This document shows, one piece after another, positions 1 through 6,637 of a DNA stretch of 21,375 nt (position 1 is the stretch's first letter; each line of letters opens with the position of its first letter). Position numbers and translations under genes: made by a program. The stretch lies in assembly GCF_937877005.1 (NCBI RefSeq), contig NZ_CALEFV010000030.1:1-21375 (forward strand), written 5' to 3'. The notes under the pieces are model-generated. The model was not told the DNA's origin, made no database searches, and worked only from the letters and a program-made list of their open reading frames with translations. The stretch is from an uncultured Fibrobacter sp. (GTDB lineage: Bacteria; Fibrobacterota; Fibrobacteria; Fibrobacterales; Fibrobacteraceae).

Positions 1-574
1 GGTGCCAGTCGAGGTGCTCCGTGGAAACACGCAGCACCACTGCTACATCCGGCGACACAGACAAAGTCATCAACTGAAAACTCGAAAGCTCCAGAATGCT
101 CACTCGGTCTGCCGTCTCGTCCTTCAAAAGGTCAAGCGCCGGCACACCGAAGTTGCCGCCAATCTCGTTGTTCACACCGCATTTGGTCAGAATGTGGCTA
201 ATCATGCTCACGGTAGAACCCTTGCCGAGCGTGCCCGTAACGCCTACAACTTTCTTTGATTTAGTTTGTTCTAAAAACAGCTGAATCTGGCTAGTCATCA
301 TCCCGCCGTTCATCTGGAACTTGAACAATGCGGGGCTCATGGGGTAGACGCCTGCAGAACGCACCACCGTTACGCAATCCTTAAGGCCATCCAAATAGTT
401 CTCGCCGGAACACACCTTTACGTTCACGCCGGCGGGGACTTCCGGCAACTTCACCGGGTTCTTGTCCATGACAACGATGTCCTTGACACCGTTATGTACA
501 AGGTAATCGAACGTGCTCTGGCCTTCGACGCCAAAGCCCAAAACGCCAACAGGGGCTATAAGATTAGAATCCAT
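1..574 (-). CDS. murD: UDP-N-acetylmuramoylalanine--D-glutamate ligase (MurD), N-terminal part
   Basis: This is the first 191 codons of a Mur ligase; the rest lies beyond the left edge. MurD adds D-glutamate to UDP-MurNAc-L-Ala with ATP in the cytoplasm, a step of peptidoglycan synthesis. An N-terminal nucleotide-sugar binding fold (VLGFGVEGQST, about residues 11-21) is followed by the ATP-binding loop GVTGTLGKGST (111-121), then ELSSFQL (162-168) and the VSTEHLDWH motif (183-191). The SSFQL plus HLDWH pair fits MurD better than MurC, MurE or MurF. The P-loop is unusual: most MurD proteins have GTNGKST, here it is GTLGKGST. I chose the ATG at 574 because a GAG lies six bases upstream; an in-frame ATG at 580 would add two residues. 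The start overlaps the end of the upstream lipoprotein gene by 11 bases, which suggests translational coupling. Confidence 0.85.
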   Translation of the reverse strand, partial: MDSNLIAPVGVLGFGVEGQSTFDYLVHNGVKDIVVMDKNPVKLPEVPAGVNVKVCSGENYLDGLKDCVTVVRSAGVYPMSPALFKFQMNGGMMTSQIQLFLEQTKSKKVVGVTGTLGKGSTVSMISHILTKCGVNNEIGGNFGVPALDLLKDETADRVSILELSSFQLMTLSVSPDVAVVLRVSTEHLDWH

Positions 575-836
575 ATTCATCTCGGTCTTTACATTTGATT
601 TTCTCTGTGTTTGCATTGCACAGGGAATCGATGTTTAAAGGTTTTCCGGGTTGCTGCGTAGCTAGAATTTCTTGTTGTTCGGCCTTGCATCTTTCGACTG
701 CGGCAAAGTCCGTACATTTACGGCTATCGCGTTCGTTTTTAAAGAACATTTCGTTTTCTTCTTGGCAGTGCTCGCTCAAGTCCCAACAACCGCATGAACT
801 CAAGACGAGACAAAGAATGATGAGAATGTGCTTCAT
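564..836 (-). CDS. small cysteine-rich lipoprotein, unknown function
   Basis: A 90-residue protein with a short hydrophobic signal (residues 2-14) and a good lipobox, LSSC, with the lipidated cysteine at residue 15. The mature part is polar and has six further cysteines (17, 24, 41, 50, 73, 82), enough for three disulfides in the periplasm or at the outer membrane. I do not recognise the family. The reading frame is open upstream to 923, but that extension runs into the tRNA-Leu gene and its terminator, so the ATG at 836 directly before the signal peptide is chosen. No clear ribosome binding site precedes it. The 3' end overlaps the start of murD by 11 bases. Coding status rests on the signal peptide and lipobox; the opposite frame (595-915) has no such features. 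Confidence 0.62.
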   Translation of the reverse strand: MKHILIILCLVLSSCGCWDLSEHCQEENEMFFKNERDSRKCTDFAAVERCKAEQQEILATQQPGKPLNIDSLCNANTEKIKCKDRDEYGF

Positions 837-865
837 ATCAAGAAATCTAACATTTTTACTTAGCG

Positions 866-891
866 AAAAAGTCCGCCACAAGGGCGGACTT
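866..891 (-). terminator. rho-independent terminator after tRNA-Leu
   Basis: Inverted repeat with arms at 869-877 and 883-891 (AAGTCCGCC and its complement GGCGGACTT) around a 5-base loop. Read on the minus strand it ends in a run of five T, six bases past the 3' end of the tRNA. It would end the tpiA-secG-tRNA transcript and separate it from the lipoprotein-murD pair. Confidence 0.85.
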
Positions 892-896
892 CGTAA

Positions 897-980
897 TGCG
901 GTCGGACAGACTTGAACTGTCATGGGATCGCTCCCACTAGCACCTCAAGCTAGCGTGTCTACCAATTCCACCACGACCGC
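897..980 (-). tRNA. tRNA-Leu (anticodon GAG)
   Basis: An 84-base gene that folds as a class II tRNA. The acceptor stem is GCGGTCG paired with CGACCGC, followed by discriminator A. The D-arm sequence is typical for leucine tRNAs (GGTGGAATTGGTAGACAC). The anticodon stem CTAGC/GCTAG closes the loop TTGAGGT, giving GAG, which reads CUC and CUU. A long variable arm (TGGGA, GCGA loop, TCCCA) and T-arm GACAG-TTCAAGT-CTGTC complete it. CCA is not encoded (the next bases are TTA), so it must be added by nucleotidyltransferase. It lies 39 bases after secG with no terminator between, so it is probably processed from the tpiA-secG transcript. E. coli also has a GAG leucine tRNA directly after secG. Confidence 0.96.
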
Positions 981-1019
981 AGCATTGCCTGCGCAGCCTA
1001 AGCCGCGCGAGACAAAACC

Positions 1020-1448
1020 TTACTTGGCTTCAGCAGGAGCGGCCGGTGCTTCCGAAGCAGGAGCTTCTGTAGCCGGAGCAACGTCGGCGGCCGGTGCAGC
1101 AGCGTTAGCGGGAGCTGCAAAGTCGGCCGGGAGAGCCGGTGCCGGAGCGGTCTGCTGGGCGGCGTTTTCACGGGTAGCCTTCTGCATGGCGGATTCTTCG
1201 ACGGTCTGGTCCTGCTTGGCAGTAATCAGGCCGAGGGCGAATACGACGATAAAGAAGATCACGGCCACGACGCGGGTCAACTTCTGGATGAAGGTCGCGG
1301 CACCTGCGGTAGAGAAGGCTGACTGGGAAGTCATGCCGCCGAGGCCTGCGAGACCGCCCATCTTGTCGTTCTGAACCAGAACGAGCAACATGAGGAAGAG
1401 GCACAGGAACACGTGCAGGACGATACCAATCCAAAAGAGTGTTGTCAT
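1020..1448 (-). CDS. secG: preprotein translocase subunit SecG
   Basis: A 142-residue protein with the SecG plan: a first membrane segment (about residues 4-26), the conserved cytoplasmic loop VQNDKMGGLAGLGG followed by a Phe/Thr/Ala-rich stretch, and a second membrane segment (about 58-78). SecG is the small accessory subunit of the SecYEG channel and aids protein export. The C-terminal tail (about 90-142) is very rich in alanine and proline; SecG tails vary and such low-complexity tails are common. The start at 1448 is preceded by AAGG with suitable spacing. It lies 29 bases after tpiA, in the widespread tpiA-secG order, and is followed by tRNA-Leu. Confidence 0.93.
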   Translation of the reverse strand: MTTLFWIGIVLHVFLCLFLMLLVLVQNDKMGGLAGLGGMTSQSAFSTAGAATFIQKLTRVVAVIFFIVVFALGLITAKQDQTVEESAMQKATRENAAQQTAPAPALPADFAAPANAAAPAADVAPATEAPASEAPAAPAEAK

Positions 1449-1477
1449 AGTCGTTTTACCTTGAATTTAAGTTTTAA

Positions 1478-2239
1478 TTAGCGAGCTTCGGCAGCGTCGA
1501 TGATTTCCTTGAAGGTGTTAGCCTTGAGGCCTGCACCTCCAATGAGACCGCCGTCGATGTCCTTCTGGGCGAGGAGGCCAGCTGCGTTGGCGCCCTTCAT
1601 GGAGCCACCGTACTGGATGCGCATGCCTTCGGCAACAGCTTCGCCGTAGATTTCCTTCACAACGGAACGAGCGTAGGCCTGGGTGTCCTGAGCCTGTTCG
1701 TCGGTAGCGGTAACGCCAGTGCCGATTGCCCAAACCGGTTCGTAAGCGAGCACGCACTTGGCTGCGTCTTCAGCAGAAATGTCCTTGAAGGCGCCCTTGA
1801 TCTGGAGGCCGAGGACTTCCTTCAGGATGCCGCCGTTGCGCTGGTCGAGGGTTTCGCCAATGCAGATAATCGGCTTCAGACCGGCTTCGAGGGTCTTCTT
1901 GACCTTGAGGTTCACGGTTTCTTCCGTTTCGTGGAAGTACTGGCGCTGTTCGGAGTGGCCGATGATGATGTATTCGGCACCGATTTCCTTGACCATGTCC
2001 ACGGAAACCTTACCAGTGTATGCGCCCTGGTCCTTCCAGTGGATGTCCTGGATGGCGAGCTTCACGTTGGAACCCTTGATGACGTCGGCGACCTTGGCGG
2101 CGGCGAGGTAAGTCGGGGCGATGACCACTTCGGTCTTCTTCACGTCCTTGACGGCTTCCACGATATCCTTAGCGAGCTGAATGGATTCGCTAACGGTCTT
2201 GTTCATCTTCCAGTTACCAGCGATGATATACTGACGCAT
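1478..2239 (-). CDS. tpiA: triosephosphate isomerase
   Basis: A full-length 253-residue TIM-barrel enzyme that interconverts dihydroxyacetone phosphate and glyceraldehyde 3-phosphate in glycolysis. Visible catalytic residues are Lys11 in GNWKMN, His95 in IIGHSEQRQ and Glu167 in AYEPVWAIGTG. The phosphate-binding loops are YGGSMK (210-215) and GLIGGAGLK (231-239); the latter usually reads GGASLK, a mild variation. The start ATG at 2239 has a strong ribosome binding site, AAGGAGTT. It is the first gene of the apparent tpiA-secG-tRNA unit. Confidence 0.98.
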   Translation of the reverse strand: MRQYIIAGNWKMNKTVSESIQLAKDIVEAVKDVKKTEVVIAPTYLAAAKVADVIKGSNVKLAIQDIHWKDQGAYTGKVSVDMVKEIGAEYIIIGHSEQRQYFHETEETVNLKVKKTLEAGLKPIICIGETLDQRNGGILKEVLGLQIKGAFKDISAEDAAKCVLAYEPVWAIGTGVTATDEQAQDTQAYARSVVKEIYGEAVAEGMRIQYGGSMKGANAAGLLAQKDIDGGLIGGAGLKANTFKEIIDAAEAR

Positions 2240-2285
2240 AATTAACTCCTTGAGAGGTTTAAAATTTAACGCGCCTAAATTTAGT

Positions 2286-2319
2286 AAAAAAAGACCGCCC
2301 CCGGTAGTCCGGGACGGTC
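2286..2319 (-). terminator. rho-independent terminator of the BamE-like lipoprotein gene
   Basis: The inverted repeat 2293-2319 (GACCG outer arm, CCC/GGG inner arm, apical TAGT) is followed on the minus strand by seven T. It lies 45 bases downstream of the lipoprotein stop codon and upstream of tpiA, so it insulates the two genes. Confidence 0.85.
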
Positions 2320-2338
2320 AAATTTGCATAAAAAGAAT

Positions 2339-2356
2339 GCCCGCTTGATGGCGGGC
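2339..2356 (-). terminator. second hairpin, probable accessory terminator
   Basis: A perfect six-pair stem, GCCCGC/GCGGGC, with a six-base loop, eight bases after the lipoprotein stop at 2364. On the minus strand it is followed by ATTCTTTTT, a weaker tail than that of the next hairpin. The two hairpins in tandem probably act together. Confidence 0.55.
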
Positions 2357-2363
2357 GTGTCTA

Positions 2364-2804
2364 TTAGTAGTTAGAAGAGTGCTTGGAAGTCGGAGCCGGG
2401 GATCCGCCGTAACGGTCGCCTTCGATCTTTTCCAGAATCCATTCGCCCTCGTAGCCCTTCAGACGGGCCTGGTCGGGGTGCTTCCAGATAAGACGCGTGA
2501 TGAGCTTGCCTTCGCGGGTGTAGTATTCCCATACGCTGGTCGTCTCGGTTTCTTTTTCGTGATCAGGTGGTCCCCATAGCAGGTTTACCATGTCGTTGGT
2601 CATGCCTTCTTCGATATAGCCCTGCTTGAACACATCCTTCAAGCGTTTGTCGATGCCCATGCTTTCCTTGATGGCGAAGTACTCGCGTTCATATTCCTTG
2701 CGGCCTTCACCACGTTCGATCAAGATGGGAGATGAGTAGCGGCTTGCACAGGCCCAGAACATAAGGGCGCTGACGCCAAGTACGCAGAGATGAGACAATT
2801 TCAT
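2364..2804 (-). CDS. exported lipoprotein with a BamE/SmpA-like segment
   Basis: A 146-residue protein with a Sec signal (about residues 5-18) ending before Cys19 (FWAC), a lipobox that is recognisable but not canonical at -2 and -3. Residues 62-95 read like the BamE/OmlA (SmpA) fold core: GYIEEGMTNDMVNLLWGPPD, then a Trp-Glu-Tyr-Tyr strand. In BamE proteins the phrase GMTxxxVxxLLGxP is typical. Such small lipoproteins sit at the inner leaflet of the outer membrane, BamE itself in the barrel assembly complex. Here that role is only a suggestion, because many unrelated lipoproteins share the fold. The start at 2804 has a strong site, AGAGGAG. The gene is divergent from the outer-membrane-type protein that starts at 2879, and is ended by two hairpins. 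Confidence 0.75.
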   Translation of the reverse strand: MKLSHLCVLGVSALMFWACASRYSSPILIERGEGRKEYEREYFAIKESMGIDKRLKDVFKQGYIEEGMTNDMVNLLWGPPDHEKETETTSVWEYYTREGKLITRLIWKHPDQARLKGYEGEWILEKIEGDRYGGSPAPTSKHSSNY

Positions 2805-2878
2805 AGAGACTCCTCTAAATTTGATAGATACAAGATAAGAATTTATTGTTCGAATGTGGAAAATATTTTAAATTTTAT

Positions 2879-3862
2879 ATGGAAATGTTGAATTTAAAGC
2901 GAAATATCAGGTTTTGTGTCGTTTTTTTTGCTTTTGCCGTCTTTGCCCGTGCTGACGGATTCAATGAAAATGCGAATTTTGCTTATCGTTATGGTCCCAA
3001 TCTGTCCCTAAGTGTTATGGGCAATACTCCGTTTGTATGGGGACAGTGGCTGCCTCAGGCGGTAGGGATGGCTCACTATACCTGGCTTGAACCGCTCGAA
3101 GATCTTGCCTATGGTGAACCTCTCGGAATAAATCCTGCCTATCTTCGCATGGATGCCGCGATAGAGGTGGCGCCTTTCTACGGTGGATATCTTGCTGGCC
3201 TTGGAATTCGCCCGTTCAAGACGAATCCCCAAATTGAATTGAACGCGGTCTATGAAAGCTATGTCTATTTTAAGTCGAACCTGGAAATGGTAACGGCTGA
3301 AGTGGAAAACGAGGGCCGTATTGCAGGAAGCTGGAATGCGGATTATATCACGGACAATCTTTATGAAAATGACGGGGCCTTTGACTATATGCAGTCAATC
3401 GATCTTTCGGCCAGTCTCAGTTACGCCTTTCCACGAGGCTCGATCCTTGGATTCAAGTTGCACTATATCCTGTCCGATGTCAGCACTGATTTCGATGGCA
3501 AGAGCTATGATTACAAGCGAAACATTCCCGTTTTCAGCCGTGATTTCCTGATAGAACTCGATGCTTATGGCAGAATTCCGCTCGCGAAGCATTTTGCAGC
3601 CCTGTTCGAAAGCAATTTTTACAAGACTGGGTATTTGCGTGATCATAATACGGTGCAGAAGGAGTCTCTCGGCTATGGTAAGGCGTTGCTTGGAGCTCAT
3701 TTCTTCTGGAACGAAGACAAGCATAACCTTATTATGGAAATTGGAGGCTGGCGCCGTGTCGATTCCGATTTTTACAGCGGGTCATTCGCGCAGCAGTTCC
3801 TGGTTCAGCTTGAGTATCAGTGGTATTTTTCTTTCCCCCTTCGTAGGAATTTTTCCAAATAG
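2879..3862 (+). CDS. exported protein, likely outer-membrane beta-barrel
   Basis: About 327 residues. After a short basic stretch comes a hydrophobic signal (FCVVFFAFAVFARA) with a probable cut before Asp-Gly. The rest has no further membrane helix but many alternating aromatic strands rich in Tyr, Phe, Gly and Asp, for example IELNAVYESYVYFKS and LVQLEYQWYF near the C-terminus, as in small outer-membrane barrels. I do not recognise a named family. The frame opens at a TTG (2846), but the ATGs at 2879 and 2885 lie closer to the signal peptide; neither has a good ribosome binding site, so the start is uncertain. Its last 81 bases overlap the end of the minus-strand gene 3782-4567. Confidence 0.72.
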   Translation: MEMLNLKRNIRFCVVFFAFAVFARADGFNENANFAYRYGPNLSLSVMGNTPFVWGQWLPQAVGMAHYTWLEPLEDLAYGEPLGINPAYLRMDAAIEVAPFYGGYLAGLGIRPFKTNPQIELNAVYESYVYFKSNLEMVTAEVENEGRIAGSWNADYITDNLYENDGAFDYMQSIDLSASLSYAFPRGSILGFKLHYILSDVSTDFDGKSYDYKRNIPVFSRDFLIELDAYGRIPLAKHFAALFESNFYKTGYLRDHNTVQKESLGYGKALLGAHFFWNEDKHNLIMEIGGWRRVDSDFYSGSFAQQFLVQLEYQWYFSFPLRRNFSK

Positions 3863-4567
3863 ATTCGGCACTTCGGACTTTGTTTTCTTGTGCGCGTTTG
3901 TCACGATGGGGTCGGCCAGCAATGTCTGCATGGGGTAGGCGGAGCGGATCCAGATTTCTCCGTTATACCGTTCACTTTCCAGCTTCACCAGGGTGGGTAA
4001 CGTTTCTCCGGAGTAATTTTTCCATTGGCGGATCGTGAAGGTGCGTCTTTCCTTGCGGGCTCCGTTCATGGTTACCCTGCTAGGCATGGGAAGGCTGTCG
4101 GCGACGAGGGTCCACCAGGCCATGGAGAATGCCGTTGAAAGAACATTTGGTTTCTGTTCGCTGGAATCCTTGCACAGGAACTGTCCGTTGGCCAAAAGCT
4201 CCATGTCGTCGAGCTTCAGGGGAGATTCACCGATGTTTTCCTTGAGGTGGTGCGTCCCTAGCTGCCGCCTGATCTTCGTGCCGGGAAATTCCATGTAGCG
4301 GTACTCACCGGCGGTAATGAAATCGAAACGCGGATGATCCGGCTGATTAACGAAAAAGGTATCCAAGGCGTCTGGATGGTGTCTCCATTCTATGTCGATG
4401 TTTGCACGTGACATCTTTTCGTTGACGAAGTATCCTTCGATATTTACGACCATGGGAGACTTCAGTAGAAAGTGGGGACATGACATCTGGGAAAAGGCTA
4501 TGGAACATCCAAAGGCAATCAGCATCGCCGATATGCGGAATTGAGCCTGTTTGGATTTTCTTTTCAT
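3782..4567 (-). CDS. exported protein, possibly LolA/LolB-like, unknown function
   Basis: A 261-residue protein with an N-terminal signal (basic KRKSKQ, then a hydrophobic core to about residue 26, probable cut near AFS-Q). The middle resembles lipoprotein-carrier folds of the LolA/LolB/DUF4292 type: beta strands with RYMEFPGTKIRRQLG (about 89-103) and SPLKLDDMELLANGQ (about 115-129), where such proteins have a strand on lipid-binding surfaces followed by an LxLxxLxxLLxG phrase. This is a weak resemblance by eye. The start at 4567 lacks a clear ribosome binding site. The last 27 codons lie opposite the end of the plus-strand barrel gene. The basic C-terminal tail is encoded entirely within that overlap. 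Confidence 0.65.
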   Translation of the reverse strand: MKRKSKQAQFRISAMLIAFGCSIAFSQMSCPHFLLKSPMVVNIEGYFVNEKMSRANIDIEWRHHPDALDTFFVNQPDHPRFDFITAGEYRYMEFPGTKIRRQLGTHHLKENIGESPLKLDDMELLANGQFLCKDSSEQKPNVLSTAFSMAWWTLVADSLPMPSRVTMNGARKERRTFTIRQWKNYSGETLPTLVKLESERYNGEIWIRSAYPMQTLLADPIVTNAHKKTKSEVPNLFGKIPTKGERKIPLILKLNQELLRE

Positions 4568-4599
4568 GCTTAGGAATATAGAAATTTTGCAATAGCGGA

Positions 4600-4651
4600 A
4601 AACCCCGGCCTATCCCAATGGCTGAAGGATTGGTCGGGGTTTGTTTTTTTT
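4600..4651 (+). terminator. strong plus-strand terminator, may also end recA transcripts
   Basis: A long inverted repeat: AAACCCCGGCCTATCC (4600-4615 or so) pairs with GGATTGGTCGGGGTTT (4627-4642) with one mismatch and one wobble. On the plus strand it is followed by a G and eight T. On the minus strand, the direction of recA, only four T follow. It lies between the divergent ends of recA (stop at 4730) and the start of the gene at 4567. A second, weaker inverted repeat, TCGCTA at 4675-4680 with TAGCGA at 4697-4702, sits closer to recA and has no T run. Confidence 0.75.
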
Positions 4652-4729
4652 CAGGAAGAAAAAGATGGACTTTGTCGCTAATCGGTTGTCCTTGACTAGC
4701 GATGATAGGAATTCGAATCGTAGATGGTG

Positions 4730-5833
4730 TTAGCCTTCTGCATCGACTGCGGCGATTTCGTCGGAATCGTCTGCGGCGATAGCGTCGCCTTCGTTCAGCT
4801 TGAACAGCTCCACATCCTTCATGCTTTCGCGAATTTTTGCCTCGATTTCGTTACAGAGATCGGCGTTGTCCTTCAGGAATAGACGCGTGTTTTCGCGACC
4901 CTGGCCGATGCGTTCATTGTTGTAGCTGAACCAGGAACCGCTTTTCTGGATGATGTCGAGTTCCGTTGCGAGATCGAGTATGGAGGCTTCGCGGGAAATT
5001 CCGCAACCGTACAGGATGTCGAATTCGCACTGTGTGAACGGGGCTGCAACCTTGTTCTTCACGACTTTCACGCGGGTGCGGTTACCGATAACTTCTTCGC
5101 CGTCCTTGATGGCGGCTATACGGCGGATGTCGATGCGCTGCGTGGCGTAGAACTTCAGTGCGTTGCCGCCGGTAGTGGTCTCGGGGTTGCCGAACATGAC
5201 GCCGATCTTCATGCGCAGCTGGTTGATGAATAGCATGCAGGTGTTGGACTTTGAGAGAATGCCGGTGAGTTTACGCAGGGCCTGGCTCATGAGGCGTGCC
5301 TGCAGGCCGACATGGTTGTCGCCCATTTCGCCATTGATTTCTGCCTGCGGAACGAGGGCTGCCACGGAGTCAATCACGATAATGTCGATGGCGCCGGAAC
5401 GCACGAGGGTCTCGGCGATGTCGAGGGCCTGCTCGCCCGTATCGGGCTGGGAAACGAGGAGGGATTCAATGTCGACGCCGAGCTTGCGGGCGTAAACGGC
5501 GTCAAAAGCGTGTTCCGCGTCGATGAAGGCCGCCACGCCGCCAAGCTTCTGGGCTTCAGCAATGGCGTGCAAGGTGAGGGTGGTCTTACCGGAGGATTCT
5601 GGTCCGTAAATTTCGATGATGCGGCCGCGGGGGAAACCTCCCACGCCGAGGGCCATGTCGAGCTGAATGCAACCTGTGGGGATTACGGGGATGTCTTCGA
5701 CGGGTTGCTGTCCGAGGGCCATGATGGAACCTTTACCATAGTTCTTTTCAATCTGGGCGATGGCTGCTTCTACTGCCTTCGCCTTGTCGGCGGAAAGGTT
5801 GCTGGTCGGGGTGTTGTTCGTTTTCTTTGCCAT
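4730..5833 (-). CDS. recA: recombinase RecA
   Basis: A 367-residue RecA, the strand-exchange ATPase of homologous recombination and the co-protease that triggers LexA cleavage in the SOS response. Walker A is GPESSGKTT (about residues 77-85), Walker B is IIVIDSV (about 151-157), and DNA-binding loop 2 follows FINQLRMKIGVMFGNP with ETTTGGNALKFY (about 203-229). The C-terminal tail is acidic, as usual. The frame is open to an ATG at 5845, but GGAG lies six bases before the ATG at 5833, giving the typical start MAKK. The gene follows cinA with 39 bases between. Its promoter carries a LexA-like box. Confidence 0.98.
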   Translation of the reverse strand: MAKKTNNTPTSNLSADKAKAVEAAIAQIEKNYGKGSIMALGQQPVEDIPVIPTGCIQLDMALGVGGFPRGRIIEIYGPESSGKTTLTLHAIAEAQKLGGVAAFIDAEHAFDAVYARKLGVDIESLLVSQPDTGEQALDIAETLVRSGAIDIIVIDSVAALVPQAEINGEMGDNHVGLQARLMSQALRKLTGILSKSNTCMLFINQLRMKIGVMFGNPETTTGGNALKFYATQRIDIRRIAAIKDGEEVIGNRTRVKVVKNKVAAPFTQCEFDILYGCGISREASILDLATELDIIQKSGSWFSYNNERIGQGRENTRLFLKDNADLCNEIEAKIRESMKDVELFKLNEGDAIAADDSDEIAAVDAEG

Positions 5834-5862
5834 ATAGGACTCCATTTTGTTTTCTGATTCTA

Positions 5863-5891
5863 AATATAATAACTAGTGTTCACTTGTGCAA
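5863..5891 (-). promoter_or_regulatory. predicted recA promoter
   Basis: Read on the minus strand: -35 TTGCAC (5891-5886), a spacer of 17 bases, -10 TATATT (5868-5863). It lies 30 bases before the recA start codon and overlaps the end of cinA, so recA can be transcribed apart from cinA. The -35 is a weak match and the -10 a good one. Confidence 0.6.
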
Positions 5892-6424
5892 GTGCTTTTT
5901 TGGTTATTCAACAAAAAAAGTAGCTCGCTCAGTGCACTATACACGCTTTTTTCTCGGACTTCGATGCGGTTTCCTTCGAAATTTTTACATAAAGCCACGT
6001 TTTGCAAACTGTTGGCGACTGCAATCCAAACCGTTCCTACGGGCTTTCCCGGTTCGGCTCCGGTGGGTCCTGCAATACCAGAGGTGGCGACCGCCCATTC
6101 GCAACCGAACTTTTTGCGGGCGCCTTCGGCCATGGCCTTTACGGTTTCGGCCGAAACGGCTCCCTTTTCTTCGAGCACCTGGTGGGGGACTTCAAGCAAG
6201 GCTTCCTTGATTTCGTTCTGGTAGGCGACAATGCCGCCGGCAAGTACGGCTGAGGATCCTGCCTCGTTCACGATGCTGCTTGCCACAAGGCCGCCCGTGA
6301 GCGATTCGGCTGTTGCCATCATTTCGCCCCGTGCGATGAGCGTATCCTTGATGGTCTTGACCAACAGGGAAATCTTGTTTTCTAAGTCTTCTCTTTGAAA
6401 ATCGAAATCTTTTGTATCGCTCAT
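5873..6424 (-). CDS. pncC: CinA C-terminal-domain protein, nicotinamide-nucleotide amidohydrolase PncC
   Basis: A 183-residue protein consisting of the CinA C-terminal domain alone, which deamidates NMN to NaMN in pyridine nucleotide salvage. Family motifs are in order: TAESLTGG (38-45), GGIVAYQN (63-70), GAVSAETVKAMAEGA (88-102), ATSGIAGPTGA (113-123), and KPVGTVWIA (about 127-135). There is no N-terminal MoaB-like domain, so this is the short form. The ATG at 6424 is chosen over 6430 because GGAG lies seven bases before 6424 and only one base before 6430. The cinA-recA order is common in bacteria. The stop codon lies 39 bases from the recA start. Confidence 0.93.
   Translation of the reverse strand: MSDTKDFDFQREDLENKISLLVKTIKDTLIARGEMMATAESLTGGLVASSIVNEAGSSAVLAGGIVAYQNEIKEALLEVPHQVLEEKGAVSAETVKAMAEGARKKFGCEWAVATSGIAGPTGAEPGKPVGTVWIAVANSLQNVALCKNFEGNRIEVREKSVYSALSELLFLLNNQKSTCTSEH
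5877..5890. promoter_or_regulatory. predicted LexA (SOS) box in front of recA
   Basis: The plus strand reads TGTTCACTTGTGCA. The LexA box described for Fibrobacter succinogenes is TGCNCN4GTGCA; this site matches eight of the nine defined positions with the right length of 14. It covers most of the -35 hexamer of the recA promoter, a normal place for a repressor. It also lies inside the last codons of cinA. Confidence 0.65.
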
Positions 6425-6454
6425 TTTCATACTCCGTAATTTAGAATTGTTTTA

Positions 6455-6469
6455 TGTCATAAAATGACA
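6455..6469. repeat. inverted repeat in the cinA / DUF5683 intergenic region
   Basis: TGTCAT and ATGACA are separated by AAA. It lies 30 bases before the cinA start, within a 213-base AT-rich divergent intergenic region (6425-6637) that otherwise shows no convincing gene; a short plus-strand frame there has no signal or codon character. On the minus strand the right arm forms TTGTCA, a possible -35 for cinA, so an operator role is possible but unproven. Confidence 0.35.
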
Positions 6470-6637
6470 ATTGAATCAAAACATGAAATTTTTTTTGAAA
6501 ATATACCTTTTGGAACCTCGGTATGCTGTTCCCTTGCAAAAAAAAGAAAAAATAAGGCCAAAGATTGGAAAAAACATATGGTTGTACAAACAAATAAATA
6601 GGAAAACGATGATGATTTATTCTATATTGTCAAGCCG

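Noticed and set aside
922..1374. 150-codon plus-strand frame, alanine-rich
   Set aside because: Opposite secG and tRNA-Leu; its alanine richness mirrors the Ala/Pro tail of SecG.
5312..5857. 181-codon plus-strand frame opposite recA
   Set aside because: RecA is certain on the other strand; the frame is a shadow.
5921..5936. A second LexA-like site (CTCAGTGCAC) inside cinA
   Set aside because: Only the GTGCA half fits; the left half does not match at the required distance.
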